In this document: piece after piece, positions 51,816 through 60,062 of the stretch
Layout of the letters: the number at the start of each line of letters is the position of its first letter
Numbering within the stretch: position 1 is the first letter of the stretch
Assembly (NCBI RefSeq): GCF_022478115.1
Contig: NZ_JAKGSC010000003.1
Location: 124,001 to 188,000 of the forward strand
Direction: 5' to 3'
DNA from: Tenacibaculum aquimarinum
GTDB lineage: Bacteria > Bacteroidota > Bacteroidia > Flavobacteriales > Flavobacteriaceae
DNA length: 64,000 nt
The notes under the pieces: model-generated
Databases searched by the model: none
What the model saw: the letters and a program-made list of their open reading frames with translations, nothing else
What the model was told of the DNA's origin: nothing
Position numbers and translations under genes: made by a program

Positions 51816-51976
51816 AGCCGCGATTGAAGCGGCATCCTTTTTACTGTAAAAATAAATTAGCGTCATTGCGAGGAACGAAGCAATCTATTACTAATTATGA
51901 GATTGCCATAGTTTACAAAAAAGTAAACTTCGCAATGACAGCAGTAAAAAGATACAGCGGAAAGCGGGAAATAGCT
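51816..51976. repeat. Hairpin repeat, family 1 copy 3, with a second element inserted at its apex
   Basis: Left half AGCCGCGATTGAAGCGGCAT then stem CTTTTTACTG (51837-51846); right half stem CAGTAAAAAG (51942-51951) then GATACAGCGGAAAGCGGGAA. Same family as 10172-10256 and 33205-33277. Most of this 381-base gap between pyrR and the SulP gene is this repeat; the rest is promoter sequence for the two genes. Confidence 0.75.
51847..51941. repeat. Inserted inverted-repeat element (GTCATTGCGA type)
   Basis: About 95 bases lying exactly between the two stem arms of the hairpin repeat. Perfect 10-base arms GTCATTGCGA (51862-51871) / TCGCAATGAC (51930-51939), with GAACGAAGCAATCT and GAGATTGCCATAG inside. 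It has no coding capacity. Confidence 0.7.
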
Positions 51977-51994
51977 ACTAAAAACCTAATAAGG

Positions 51995-52024
51995 TTGCTT
52001 TATCTTAAGAATGATGTATCTTTG
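51995..52024 (+). promoter_or_regulatory. Promoter of the SulP transporter gene
   Basis: -33 TTG (51995-51997), 19-base spacer, -7 TATCTTTG (52017-52024); ATG 27 bases later at 52051. Confidence 0.7.
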
Positions 52025-52050
52025 CAGACTTTTAGAAAACACGAGAAATT

Positions 52051-53712
52051 ATGACCGAATTTATTAGAAAAATAGTTCCGAATGCAAAAGATGATGTTTT
52101 AGCAGGAATTACGGTTTCGTTAGCTATGATTCCAGAAGTTGTGGCATTTGCGTTTGTTGCGCAAATTGATCCATTAATGGCACTTTCAGGAGCTTTTATT
52201 ATTGGTTTAATTACTGCTGTTTTTGGAGGAAGACCAGGTTTAATTTCTGGAGCTGCAGGAGCTGTAGCGGTTATTTTTGTTAGTATGATTGCTGATGGAC
52301 ACACCAAAGGAATGTTGTTTGATGCGCCTATAGAAAATATGGGGTTTTTCTATTTAATGGCTTGTGTGGTGTTAATGGGAATTATTCAAATTTTTGCAGG
52401 AGTTTTTAAATTAGGACGTTTTGTACGTTTAATTCCGCATCCAGTAATGATGGGATTTGTGAACGGATTGTCTATCGTTATTTTCCTTGCGCAAGTAAAA
52501 ATGTTCTCTCATAAATCGTTACAAGTTTCACCTGAAGGCGTAAAAGAGTATGTAAGTACATACATGCAAGGTGCTGAGTTGTATATTATGATTGGTTTGG
52601 TTTTACTTACAATGGGTATAATTTGGGGATTGCCAAAAATCACAAAAAAGTTACCTGCAGCATTAACAGCTATTCTAGTTACAACTTTAATTGTTGTTTT
52701 TTCTGGAATGGACGTTTCTACCGTTGGTTCTTATATTATTGAAGGTGGTGGAACTGGTTTAAAAGGTGAATTCCCTACGCCAAATATGGATTTATGGAAA
52801 AACTTACCATTTAATTTAGATACTTTAAAATTTATTGCTTTACCTGCATTTTTAGCGGCATCGGTTGGTTTAATTGAATCTTTAATGACCATGAATCTTG
52901 TTGATGAATTAACAGATACAAGAGGAAACGGAAACCGAGAATGTGTTGCACAAGGAGCTGGAAATATTGTTTCTGGTTTGTTTGGTGGAACTGGTGGTTG
53001 TGGAATGATTGGACAAACTGTTATTAATGTAAATGCTGGCGGACGTGGACGTTTATCTGGAATTATGATGGCAGTTACTTTATTGTCTTTCATTTTATTT
53101 GCTGATAAATTAATTGAAATGGTGCCAATTGCTGCTTTAGTTGGTGTAATGTTTATGATGGTTATTGAAACTTTTGCTTGGTCTAGTTTTAGAATCTTTA
53201 AGAAAATACCAATGTCTGACGCTATAGTACTTGTTACAGTTTCTTTAGTTACCGTATTTGTAGATTTAGCAGTTGCTGTTTTTGTGGGTGTTATTATTTC
53301 TGCTTTGGTTTTTGCTTGGGAAAGCGCTAAGAAAATTAGAGCTAGAAAACGTGTTAAAGAAGACGGAACTAAAGTGTACGAAATTTGGGGACCTTTATTC
53401 TTTGGAAGTATCCAAGCGTTTAATGATAAGTTTGATGCTAAAAATGATCCAGAAAGCATAGAAATTGATTTTGTTGAAGCTCGTGTTTCTGATCATTCTG
53501 CAATAGAAGCAATTTTTAATTTGGTTGAAAAATACCAAGGAGAAGGAAAAACGATTAAATTAAAACACTTAAGCGAAGATTGTAAAGTATTATTATACAA
53601 AGCAAGCGATAAATTTCACGATGTAATTGTGGAAGATGTAGACGATCCTCGTTATCATTTAGCGGCAAATCCAGAAGATTTTCCGAAGCCTTTAGGTGAA
53701 TATAATTTTTAG
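52051..53712 (+). CDS. SulP-family inorganic anion transporter
   Basis: A 553-residue SLC26/SulP membrane transporter. About 12-14 membrane segments up to residue ~430; markers are DVLAGITVSLAMIPEVVAFA, FGGRPGLISGAAGAVAVIF, the conserved GNGNRECVAQGAGNIVSGLF and GGTGGCGMIGQTVINVNAGG. A cytoplasmic STAS domain makes up the end (about 455-535). Family members carry sulfate, bicarbonate or other anions; the subtype resembles bacterial Na+/bicarbonate-type members, but the substrate is not proven. Confidence 0.9.
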   Translation: MTEFIRKIVPNAKDDVLAGITVSLAMIPEVVAFAFVAQIDPLMALSGAFIIGLITAVFGGRPGLISGAAGAVAVIFVSMIADGHTKGMLFDAPIENMGFFYLMACVVLMGIIQIFAGVFKLGRFVRLIPHPVMMGFVNGLSIVIFLAQVKMFSHKSLQVSPEGVKEYVSTYMQGAELYIMIGLVLLTMGIIWGLPKITKKLPAALTAILVTTLIVVFSGMDVSTVGSYIIEGGGTGLKGEFPTPNMDLWKNLPFNLDTLKFIALPAFLAASVGLIESLMTMNLVDELTDTRGNGNRECVAQGAGNIVSGLFGGTGGCGMIGQTVINVNAGGRGRLSGIMMAVTLLSFILFADKLIEMVPIAALVGVMFMMVIETFAWSSFRIFKKIPMSDAIVLVTVSLVTVFVDLAVAVFVGVIISALVFAWESAKKIRARKRVKEDGTKVYEIWGPLFFGSIQAFNDKFDAKNDPESIEIDFVEARVSDHSAIEAIFNLVEKYQGEGKTIKLKHLSEDCKVLLYKASDKFHDVIVEDVDDPRYHLAANPEDFPKPLGEYNF

Positions 53713-53738
53713 ATTTAGAAATAAAAGATATTGAAATA

Positions 53739-53769
53739 AAAAAAGCAAACTGAAAAGTTTGCTTTTTTT
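53739..53769. terminator. Bidirectional terminator after the SulP gene
   Basis: Perfect 13-base stem AAAAAAGCAAACT / AGTTTGCTTTTTT with loop GAAA, between convergent genes. Confidence 0.88.
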
Positions 53770-53779
53770 ATGCGTTGTT

Positions 53780-54466
53780 TTAACAAATCATTAATAAACG
53801 AGTTTGCCCATTTTTTTCTTTTGGCGCTCGATGAAGACAAGGAAGTACTTTACTTTCTGGATGATCAACTGCCAATTTCCAAAGATTACCAAGTCCTAAA
53901 TTAATAGGAACTGCATCTGGTTTTGCTTGGTAATGTAGGTCAAAGAAATACTCCGTTAAAAAGGATTCAAATCCGTCTTCGTTTCCATCGTACAATTCTT
54001 TAAGCTTATTGCGTATTTCAGGAATGAGTATTTTTTGTGTTGCTTGTGAGTTGGATAAAATATCACTCGATTCTCCATGATACGTGCATAAAAAAGTATC
54101 AGTTGGTATTGGAGAACGATCTACATGAAAAGAATACACATCGGTTGAAAAAAATGAAGGTGTATCATCTCTCTCATAACATTTTATTAGATTCAGCACT
54201 GGAGAAGCGCCATGATCTTTTAAAACTTCCATATCATTTAAAAGAATTTTACGAGCTAATGCTCCTTGTTCGCTTAATTGAATCTCTCTGAGTTCTTCTA
54301 GATTTACTTCTGTTATGTTTTCATTTAAAGTTACTTTTTCAACAATTTCAGAAAAATCTCCAACTAATTTACGAGACCAACAAATTGCATTAGTTTCTCC
54401 TTGAAAAGGTGTAGCAATAAGGTCTTTAAAATTAGAAACGTTTTTAATTTGATTCTCAATTATCAT
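53780..54466 (-). CDS. DUF1826-like protein with HxD...H motif
   Basis: A 228-residue cytoplasmic protein. The centre and end look like the DUF1826 family: FHVDRSPIPTDTFLCTYHGE (His114, Asp116) and, near the end, CLHRAPKEKNGQTRLLMIC (His212, Arg223). HxD plus a distal His and Arg is the ligand pattern of Fe(II)/2-oxoglutarate oxygenases and related double-stranded beta-helix proteins, so metal-dependent chemistry is plausible. DUF1826 genes are often linked to zinc homeostasis in other bacteria, but nothing of that kind is adjacent here. Family assignment is tentative. Confidence 0.6.
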   Translation of the reverse strand: MIIENQIKNVSNFKDLIATPFQGETNAICWSRKLVGDFSEIVEKVTLNENITEVNLEELREIQLSEQGALARKILLNDMEVLKDHGASPVLNLIKCYERDDTPSFFSTDVYSFHVDRSPIPTDTFLCTYHGESSDILSNSQATQKILIPEIRNKLKELYDGNEDGFESFLTEYFFDLHYQAKPDAVPINLGLGNLWKLAVDHPESKVLPCLHRAPKEKNGQTRLLMIC

Positions 54467-54557
54467 AATAGTTTACAACTTTAATGTTGAATTAAATTTG
54501 GAGTAAATAAAGTGTGTTTGGAGATGGTGGGTTTTTTTATAGTTTATTTTGAAGGCT

Positions 54558-54690
54558 CGCTAACGGTCTTGGCTATGAGTAGTTGCGTGGATTAGCACTT
54601 AACTTTACAAGTACACAACAAACTGACAATCTGTGAGGATTTTCAGAAGTAGGTGAGAACAAGCAATCACTTATAGCCATTATTGGACAA
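54558..54690 (-). repeat. attC-like inverted repeat of unit C
   Basis: From CGCTAACG (54558-54565) to ATTGGACAA (54682-54690). Arms GGCTATGAGTAGTTGC (54571-54586) / GCAATCACTTATAGCC (54663-54678) pair at 13 of 16. TAGTTGCGTGG and GTGAGGATTTTC are shared with unit A; GGCTAT...TATAGCC with unit B. Confidence 0.62.
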
Positions 54691-54698
54691 TCGTGTTT

Positions 54699-57600
54699 TT
54701 AATTCAATATTAATTTCGATGATACTACTTTGGTGCTTTCAAAATTTACTTTTATGAAGTATAACCCTTTTCTAAAATCAGATACATTAATTTTTATATC
54801 AGAGGTATTAAAAACATTCTTATAGTAAATCCGTTGACCTAAAGCATTATAAAATTCAATAGACTTAACTTTTTCAGAGATATTAGATTTAATATTTACA
54901 AAAACAGTTGCTGGGTTTGGATATATTGATATTTCTTGTTCGAAATCAAAATCTGTAAGGCTCAATGTACCTATCTTAAATTGATAAGTATCTGAATAGA
55001 TTATATTTCCATTATTAGTAGCAACTAATCTATAATAATAAGTCTCATTAGGTAATGGGTTATTGATTAAGCCAGTTATCAAATTAGTATTATAACCGAA
55101 AGCATAATTTGGCATTCCTGCAACTGACGAACCAAAACTGTCTGTAAGTCCATATTCGAAATAGATATTTGTTAAATAAGCACCATAACTATTAATTAAG
55201 CCTTTTAACTCTAAAGAATTTGCTTGAGTTTCTTCTATTGTTCCACTAACTATTATAATATCTCCTGAAAAATTAAAAACTCTTTCTTCACTATAAATGA
55301 CTTCTCCATTATGCATTGCCTTTAATCTATAATAGTAATTTGAATTTGTATCTAAGTTAGTTATTGTAGCACTAACATAGTTTGAACTGTTAGCGTTAAC
55401 TTGTGAAGGATTGGTTGAAATATTGTTTACGTAATCAATAGTTCCGTATTCAAACACGATATTAGTAATGTCTTGACTATAAGAAGTTAAATATGCTGAT
55501 AATGTAACATCTGTTCCGTTAATATTTGGACTATAAAGATTTATATTGAACTCTGGATAAGTTGTAAAAGATAGAATATCACCATAAATTTCGTCTCCTT
55601 GATGTGTTGCCTTTATTCTATAGAAGTATTGTGTTTCAGGTTCTAAATTAATTAAACTTGCCGTAACATTTTCTGTTGTATTTCCTAATACAGATGTAGG
55701 TGTTCCGTTTAAAGTACTATTAAGAATATCAGAACTAGTTCCGTATTGAAATTCTACATTTGTAATGTCATATCCATTAGAAATTATAATACCTGAAATA
55801 TCCGCAGTAGTTGATGAATAGTTATAAGTGAAATTTGTTGTTATTTCATAATCAGGAAGTGTTGTGAAGCTTAAAATTTGACTAGAATTATTATTTGAAT
55901 TCTGTGTTCCTGTCAATCTATAGTAATATGTTGTGTTTGGTTCTAAGTTTATTAAATCAATAGAAGTATTTAAAGATTCATTTGCGTCAACTGTGCTTGG
56001 TGTTGTAGAAATAATATTGCTAAAAGAGTAATCAATACTATATTCAAACTGAATATTTGAAATAGATTCTCCATTAGAAGTAGCGTTACCAGTTAAGTTA
56101 GCATTAGAATTAGATATATTTTCAGCAGGATTAATGTGTAAAATTATGGGTTCAAATTCTACATCACTTCTGTATATTTTGCCATTTGTTCCTGCTGTAT
56201 AGATTTTGTCATTAATAAGTTCAATTGAGTTTATAGTATATTGTTGGGTAAGATATTCCCAACTTATTCCTCCATTTTCTGTTTTGTAAAGCTTACCATC
56301 TTCATCTGCTATGTAACCAACATTTTTTGAATAAAAATTAACTTGCGTGTACCATTCGTATGGGATTTCTAACTCTTCCCAGTTAGTTCCTCCATCATTT
56401 GTTTTATAAATTAAACCTTGGTCTCCAACAAAATACCCGTTATTTTCATCTACAAAATGAAAAGTATTAATGTCTTCACCTTCCAGCTCAAAGTTTATAT
56501 TCCATGTGTCTCCACCATCAATAGTTTTGTACATAGCACCGTAATAATTTCCTATGCGATTACCATAACCAACCAAGTCATTTACAAATTGTATATGGCC
56601 AAATTTCTGATTAGAAACTTGAGTCCAGTTAGCACCTCCATCAACAGTTTTCATTACTTTTTTCGAGTTAAAACCACCAGAAATAAAACCAATGTTTTCA
56701 TCAAGAAAAAAGATGGAAGTTATACCTTCATCAATAATATCGTAACCATTATTTAAAGCTATCCACGTTACTCCACCGTCTGTAGTCTTAAAAACATGTC
56801 CACCGTATGTGCTAGCTGTTGTTGCATAACCTATGCTTTCGTTTACAAAAGTGAAATCACCAGCAAGAACAGAAGTTCCAAGACTTAATGCCCCGACTAA
56901 ATTCCAATTATCTCCACTATCAGTTGTTTTATAAAAATAACTTCCCGATTGCGCATAGCCTATATTACTATTTATAAATTGTAATTGACGAAAATCATTA
57001 TAATTTTCTGAATGCGGTGTCCAAGTATTACCACCATCTATAGTTTTAATAATACGACCACGAGCACCAGTAGCATAACCAATATTATTGTCTTGAAAAT
57101 AAATGCCATACATAGAGGTATTGTAAACAAATCCATTTTGAAAAAAGATTTGAACCCATGAAGTACCACTATCATTTGTTTTATATGTTGCTCCATGGTC
57201 ACCAGTTGCAAAGCCATTATTCTCGTCTAAAAAATGAAAATCGTAAATAGCTTCTCCCGGTCCTGAAATTTCTACCCAAGTTTCACCAGCATCAGTGGTT
57301 TTATACATGTCGTCATGCTCTCTTGTTGCAAAGCCTATGGTTTCATTTACAAAATAGACAGTAAAAAAATCTGAAGGAAATATATTAGTGCTTTGCGTCG
57401 TATACCAATTTTGTCCACCATCAATAGTTTTTAATATTGTTCCACCATTGGAAACAGCATGTCCAACTAAAGAACTGGTAAAAGATGTTTTGTTTACTGC
57501 AGAATTTGGAATACTCAAAATTTCCCATGTAGTTCCACCATCATTAGTCTTTACGATACTATTAGAAGTTGACAATATAATATTGTTATCATCAATAATA

Positions 57601-57953
57601 TTTACAGTATTAAAACTGCTATTAAATCCTGTAGATATTTGATTCCATGATGTTCCGCGGTCAATAGATTTTAAGACGTATCCGTAGTTTCCAACAATAT
57701 AGCCAGTTGCATTGTAGAAACTCATATCATTTCCACTAGAGATATTTTGTTTTTTTACCCATGTGTTACCAGTGTCTAGAGTTTCTAATAATTCATTAGA
57801 CGTAATAATGTATCCAATATTATTTGTGACAAAATGAACATCTTTTCCTGTATTAGCAGTTGGTTTTGGGTTTAGCAATTCCCAATTTGTTTGAGAGTGA
57901 ATTTTATTTATGCATATAATAATACAAAATAGGATAAGTAGATTTTTTTTCAT
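54699..57953 (-). CDS. Large T9SS-secreted protein with YCF48-type propeller repeats
   Basis: A 1084-residue secreted protein, signal MKKNLLILFCIIICINKIHS. Residues about 20-610 are repeated units ending in KTTDGG.TW-type motifs (for example YKTNDGGTNWEELEIPYEW, IKTIDGGNTWTPHSENYNDF), the YCF48/BNR-like beta-propeller pattern. Residues about 620-1000 hold four fibronectin-III-like repeats with LEPNTTYYYRLTGTQN-type motifs. The C-terminus is a T9SS type A sorting domain (about 1005-1084: IYPNPATVFVNIKSN, LRKGLYFIKV-like, ending SSKLILN). Probably cell-surface bound or released. Sole gene of cassette-like unit C; large for cassette cargo. Confidence 0.88.
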   Translation of the reverse strand: MKKNLLILFCIIICINKIHSQTNWELLNPKPTANTGKDVHFVTNNIGYIITSNELLETLDTGNTWVKKQNISSGNDMSFYNATGYIVGNYGYVLKSIDRGTSWNQISTGFNSSFNTVNIIDDNNIILSTSNSIVKTNDGGTTWEILSIPNSAVNKTSFTSSLVGHAVSNGGTILKTIDGGQNWYTTQSTNIFPSDFFTVYFVNETIGFATREHDDMYKTTDAGETWVEISGPGEAIYDFHFLDENNGFATGDHGATYKTNDSGTSWVQIFFQNGFVYNTSMYGIYFQDNNIGYATGARGRIIKTIDGGNTWTPHSENYNDFRQLQFINSNIGYAQSGSYFYKTTDSGDNWNLVGALSLGTSVLAGDFTFVNESIGYATTASTYGGHVFKTTDGGVTWIALNNGYDIIDEGITSIFFLDENIGFISGGFNSKKVMKTVDGGANWTQVSNQKFGHIQFVNDLVGYGNRIGNYYGAMYKTIDGGDTWNINFELEGEDINTFHFVDENNGYFVGDQGLIYKTNDGGTNWEELEIPYEWYTQVNFYSKNVGYIADEDGKLYKTENGGISWEYLTQQYTINSIELINDKIYTAGTNGKIYRSDVEFEPIILHINPAENISNSNANLTGNATSNGESISNIQFEYSIDYSFSNIISTTPSTVDANESLNTSIDLINLEPNTTYYYRLTGTQNSNNNSSQILSFTTLPDYEITTNFTYNYSSTTADISGIIISNGYDITNVEFQYGTSSDILNSTLNGTPTSVLGNTTENVTASLINLEPETQYFYRIKATHQGDEIYGDILSFTTYPEFNINLYSPNINGTDVTLSAYLTSYSQDITNIVFEYGTIDYVNNISTNPSQVNANSSNYVSATITNLDTNSNYYYRLKAMHNGEVIYSEERVFNFSGDIIIVSGTIEETQANSLELKGLINSYGAYLTNIYFEYGLTDSFGSSVAGMPNYAFGYNTNLITGLINNPLPNETYYYRLVATNNGNIIYSDTYQFKIGTLSLTDFDFEQEISIYPNPATVFVNIKSNISEKVKSIEFYNALGQRIYYKNVFNTSDIKINVSDFRKGLYFIKVNFESTKVVSSKLILN

Positions 57954-58082
57954 TTCAATTTATTAATTTAATTATTCAATTTGTCTAGCATGTTGCCCAA
58001 TGTTAGTCTGAATATACGTCGTTTTAATGACTTAATTTAACCTTAGCGAATTTACCAAAAATAAGTTTAGAAACAAATTCAA
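57954..58082 (-). repeat. Conserved upstream block of unit C
   Basis: Contains TTGCCCAAT (57993-58001) and, at 58012-58077, the segment ATATACGTCGTTTTAATGAC...AAGTTTAGAAACAAA nearly the same as 18091-18158 of unit A. Ends 5 bases before a TAA stop codon (58083-58085). Confidence 0.65.
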
Positions 58083-58245
58083 TTATCTGTCAACATAAAC
58101 CCAACCTGTTATGGTTTCTGTTTTTCCGTCGTTAAAAACTAAGGTGTTGAAATAGGTTGCAGAAGGCATGTTTTCTTTTGAATTTAATAGTTTTCCACGC
58201 CAAAGGTCTTTGTTGTTATTTTCTTTAAAAATAAGCTTTGCAACT
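58083..58245 (-). pseudogene. Remnant of a T9SS type B (gliding-motility C-terminal domain) gene
   Basis: Reading the minus strand from about 58245 to the TAA at 58083-58085 gives KLIFKENNNKDLWRGKLLN, PSATYFNTLVFNDGKTET and GWVYVDR, the end of a type B sorting domain. The last ~150 bases are nearly identical to the end of the intact gene at 60063-61835. Upstream the similarity stops and the frame closes at a TAA after some 25 more codons, with no start, signal or cargo domain. So this is a truncated duplicate tail. Confidence 0.82.
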
Positions 58246-58427
58246 GTTAAATAAGGATTATCATATGATAATAAGTATAGAAGTGTTTTAGTGATTAATT
58301 AATGAGTTTTTACTTGTTTTTTAACACAGTACTTTGTTAGCAATGGTTATTTATTTTGTATTATTTATGGTCAGAATTAAAGCCAGGGTTAAATCTTCTA
58401 GAGATGTAAACTTTGAATTAATAACAA
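58246..58427. other. Junction region between T9SS pseudogene and unit D gene
   Basis: About 180 bases without a gene. The only structured signal seen is GTTAGCAATGGTTATT (58336-58351), which resembles the inner end of the unit B attC-like site (GTTAGCAACTGTTATT). The outer half of such a site is absent, as if cut off at the junction with the duplicated T9SS tail. Confidence 0.45.
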
Positions 58428-60062
58428 TTATTTTTTAAAAACTGTCTGAGTTAAAAAAATATTATTAATTTGGTATTTAACAAGATATATTCCTTGTTTT
58501 AAAGATGATATATTTAATCTAATGTTGTTTTTATTTGGATTCTTAGTAAGTAATAAACGCCCTTGAAGGGAATATAATTTCAAAATCTTAATCTTATTGA
58601 ATGCATTAATGTGTAAAATATTGGAGGTAGGATTTGGGTATACAGAAACGGATTGTTTTTGATTCAAATTCTCTAAACTTAAAGCTTGTTGTAAACTATA
58701 TATTTTTACATGACCGGACATAAAACCATTTACATTAGTATTACCGGACCCTCCAATAGCTATTTCCTCACCATTTGATGATAAACTTACAGAACTTCCA
58801 AAACCATTATATGAACCTTCACCATCAATATTTTCTCCTATTTTGGACCATTCCTCTTCGTTGTACTTATAAACACGGACATGACCAGAACCATCACCAT
58901 TATTACTATTACTTGAAGCTCCAATAGCAACTATATTTCCATCGGAAGATATACTGACTGAATTACCAGAATAATCATTTTCACCCTCTCCATCAATATC
59001 AATTCCTAATTGTACCCAATTATTCGAAATGTTTTTATAAACTCTGACGGTTCCATTATAGTTAGAAGAGCTTGAATTATCTTCTCTGTTATGTGTATCC
59101 GAAATAGCTATAATCGTTCCATCAGATGATAAACTCAATGAGCCGCCGAAATCACCTCCTAAAATATCTCCAATAATGTTTGAACCTACCTGTTCCCAAG
59201 AATTTCCGTTAAAACTATAAACTTTAACATGTCCAGTATTATCACCCGCACCATTTCCATTGATAGCTCCAGTAGACAATATGTTACCATTAGAGGATAA
59301 ACTGACCGAGGCGCCAAAATAGTCAAATTGATTTTCTCCATCTATATCGTCTCCAATTTGCTCCCAAACATCACCGTTATTTTCAAACACTCTTACATGA
59401 CCTGTTTGATTTCCATTTACATCATTATTAGGTGCACCTATAGCTATTATTGAGCCATTTGATGACAGACTGATAGCTAGTCCTGAAGTATCCCCAGATT
59501 CTTCTCCTTCAATATTACTTCCTATTTGGGTCCAATTATCATTGACATTTTTGAAAATTTTAACGTAACCAGGGTTATTACTGTTTGCATTTGAGTAAGG
59601 CGCTCCAATAGCAATAATAGTACCATCTGATGATAAGCTTATTGATTTTCCAAAATTATCGTTTGCATTTTCTCCGATAATATTATTACCTATTTGAATC
59701 CAAACTCCATTTAAATTTCTAAATACTCTAACATTACCTGAAGAAGAGCCATTTTCACTATTAAAAGGAGAACTGATAGCAACGATTGAACCATCTGAAG
59801 AAAGTTTTACAGAATAACCTGAACGATCCATCGGAGCTTCTCCAAATATAGTATTTCCAATTTGATGTTGTCCATAAAATAATAGTGAAAAATGTAATAG
59901 TAATATTGAGATTATTTTTCTTTTCATGATTTTTAGTTTAATGGTATATATCATTATTTTAGTAATACTTGAATTGTTGCCTTCTTTGATCATATTCCGA
60001 GATTTAACTCGATATATAATAGTTGCGAAGTTAACCCAAAACAATTTTAAACACAAGCAAAA
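58336..60062 (-). mobile_element. Candidate cassette-like unit D (degraded)
   Basis: Sense order: stop of the intact T9SS type B gene (60063), a block resembling that of unit A in its first part (AAGTTAACCCAAAAC and CACAAGCAAAA next to the stop, with TTGCGAAGTTA), the gene at 59927-58428, and a half attC-like site at 58336-58351. The bracketing inverted repeat is weak (GTTAGCAA against TTGTTGCC). The whole is flanked by direct copies of the T9SS type B tail. Confidence 0.35.
58428..59927 (-). CDS. T9SS-secreted protein with FG-GAP-like repeats
   Basis: A 499-residue secreted protein, signal MKRKIISILLLHFSLLFYGQ; the ATG at 59927 is chosen because it starts the signal, although the frame is open to 60056. 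Residues about 30-410 hold about seven repeats of roughly 50-55 residues with the pattern GxSVSLSSDGxIxAIGAP...GHVRVYxxxxxxWxQIGxxIxGE, an integrin-alpha/FG-GAP-like beta-propeller. The C-terminus is a T9SS type A sorting domain (about 425-499: VYPNPTSNILHINAFNKIK, LKQGIYLVKYQINNIFLTQT). Probably cell-surface; function unknown. Confidence 0.88.
   Translation of the reverse strand: MKRKIISILLLHFSLLFYGQHQIGNTIFGEAPMDRSGYSVKLSSDGSIVAISSPFNSENGSSSGNVRVFRNLNGVWIQIGNNIIGENANDNFGKSISLSSDGTIIAIGAPYSNANSNNPGYVKIFKNVNDNWTQIGSNIEGEESGDTSGLAISLSSNGSIIAIGAPNNDVNGNQTGHVRVFENNGDVWEQIGDDIDGENQFDYFGASVSLSSNGNILSTGAINGNGAGDNTGHVKVYSFNGNSWEQVGSNIIGDILGGDFGGSLSLSSDGTIIAISDTHNREDNSSSSNYNGTVRVYKNISNNWVQLGIDIDGEGENDYSGNSVSISSDGNIVAIGASSNSNNGDGSGHVRVYKYNEEEWSKIGENIDGEGSYNGFGSSVSLSSNGEEIAIGGSGNTNVNGFMSGHVKIYSLQQALSLENLNQKQSVSVYPNPTSNILHINAFNKIKILKLYSLQGRLLLTKNPNKNNIRLNISSLKQGIYLVKYQINNIFLTQTVFKK

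Larger units (their letters stand above)
54558..58082 (-). mobile_element. Candidate cassette-like unit C (large T9SS cargo)
   Basis: Sense order: stop of a T9SS type B pseudogene (58083), upstream block (58082-57954), the 1084-residue T9SS protein gene, attC-like repeat (54690-54558). The gene is bracketed by ATTGGACAA (54682-54690) / TTGCCCAAT (57993-58001), pairing at 8 of 9, again a unit-specific sequence. Shares the upstream block with unit A and the outer 30-base flank of the attC-like site with unit B. Confidence 0.45.

Noticed and set aside
52731..53459. Open reading frame of 242 codons on the minus strand inside the SulP gene
   Set aside because: Antisense shadow of a membrane protein gene; repetitive Thr/Lys/Ile/Pro composition and no family resemblance.
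58262..58427. A possible small gene between the T9SS pseudogene and the unit D gene
   Set aside because: All frames are broken by stops within a few dozen codons, and the sequence is simple A/T-rich DNA with a half repeat site.
59928..60056. N-terminal extension of the FG-GAP-like T9SS protein
   Set aside because: The extra 43 residues are not signal-like and overlap the conserved upstream block; a good signal peptide begins at 59927.
17328..60062. Calling the structured sites true integron attC sites
   Set aside because: They resemble attC in layout, but they are longer, do not match the full RYYYAAC/GTTRRRY consensus at both ends, are not in an array, and no integron integrase is seen. 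I keep them as attC-like only.
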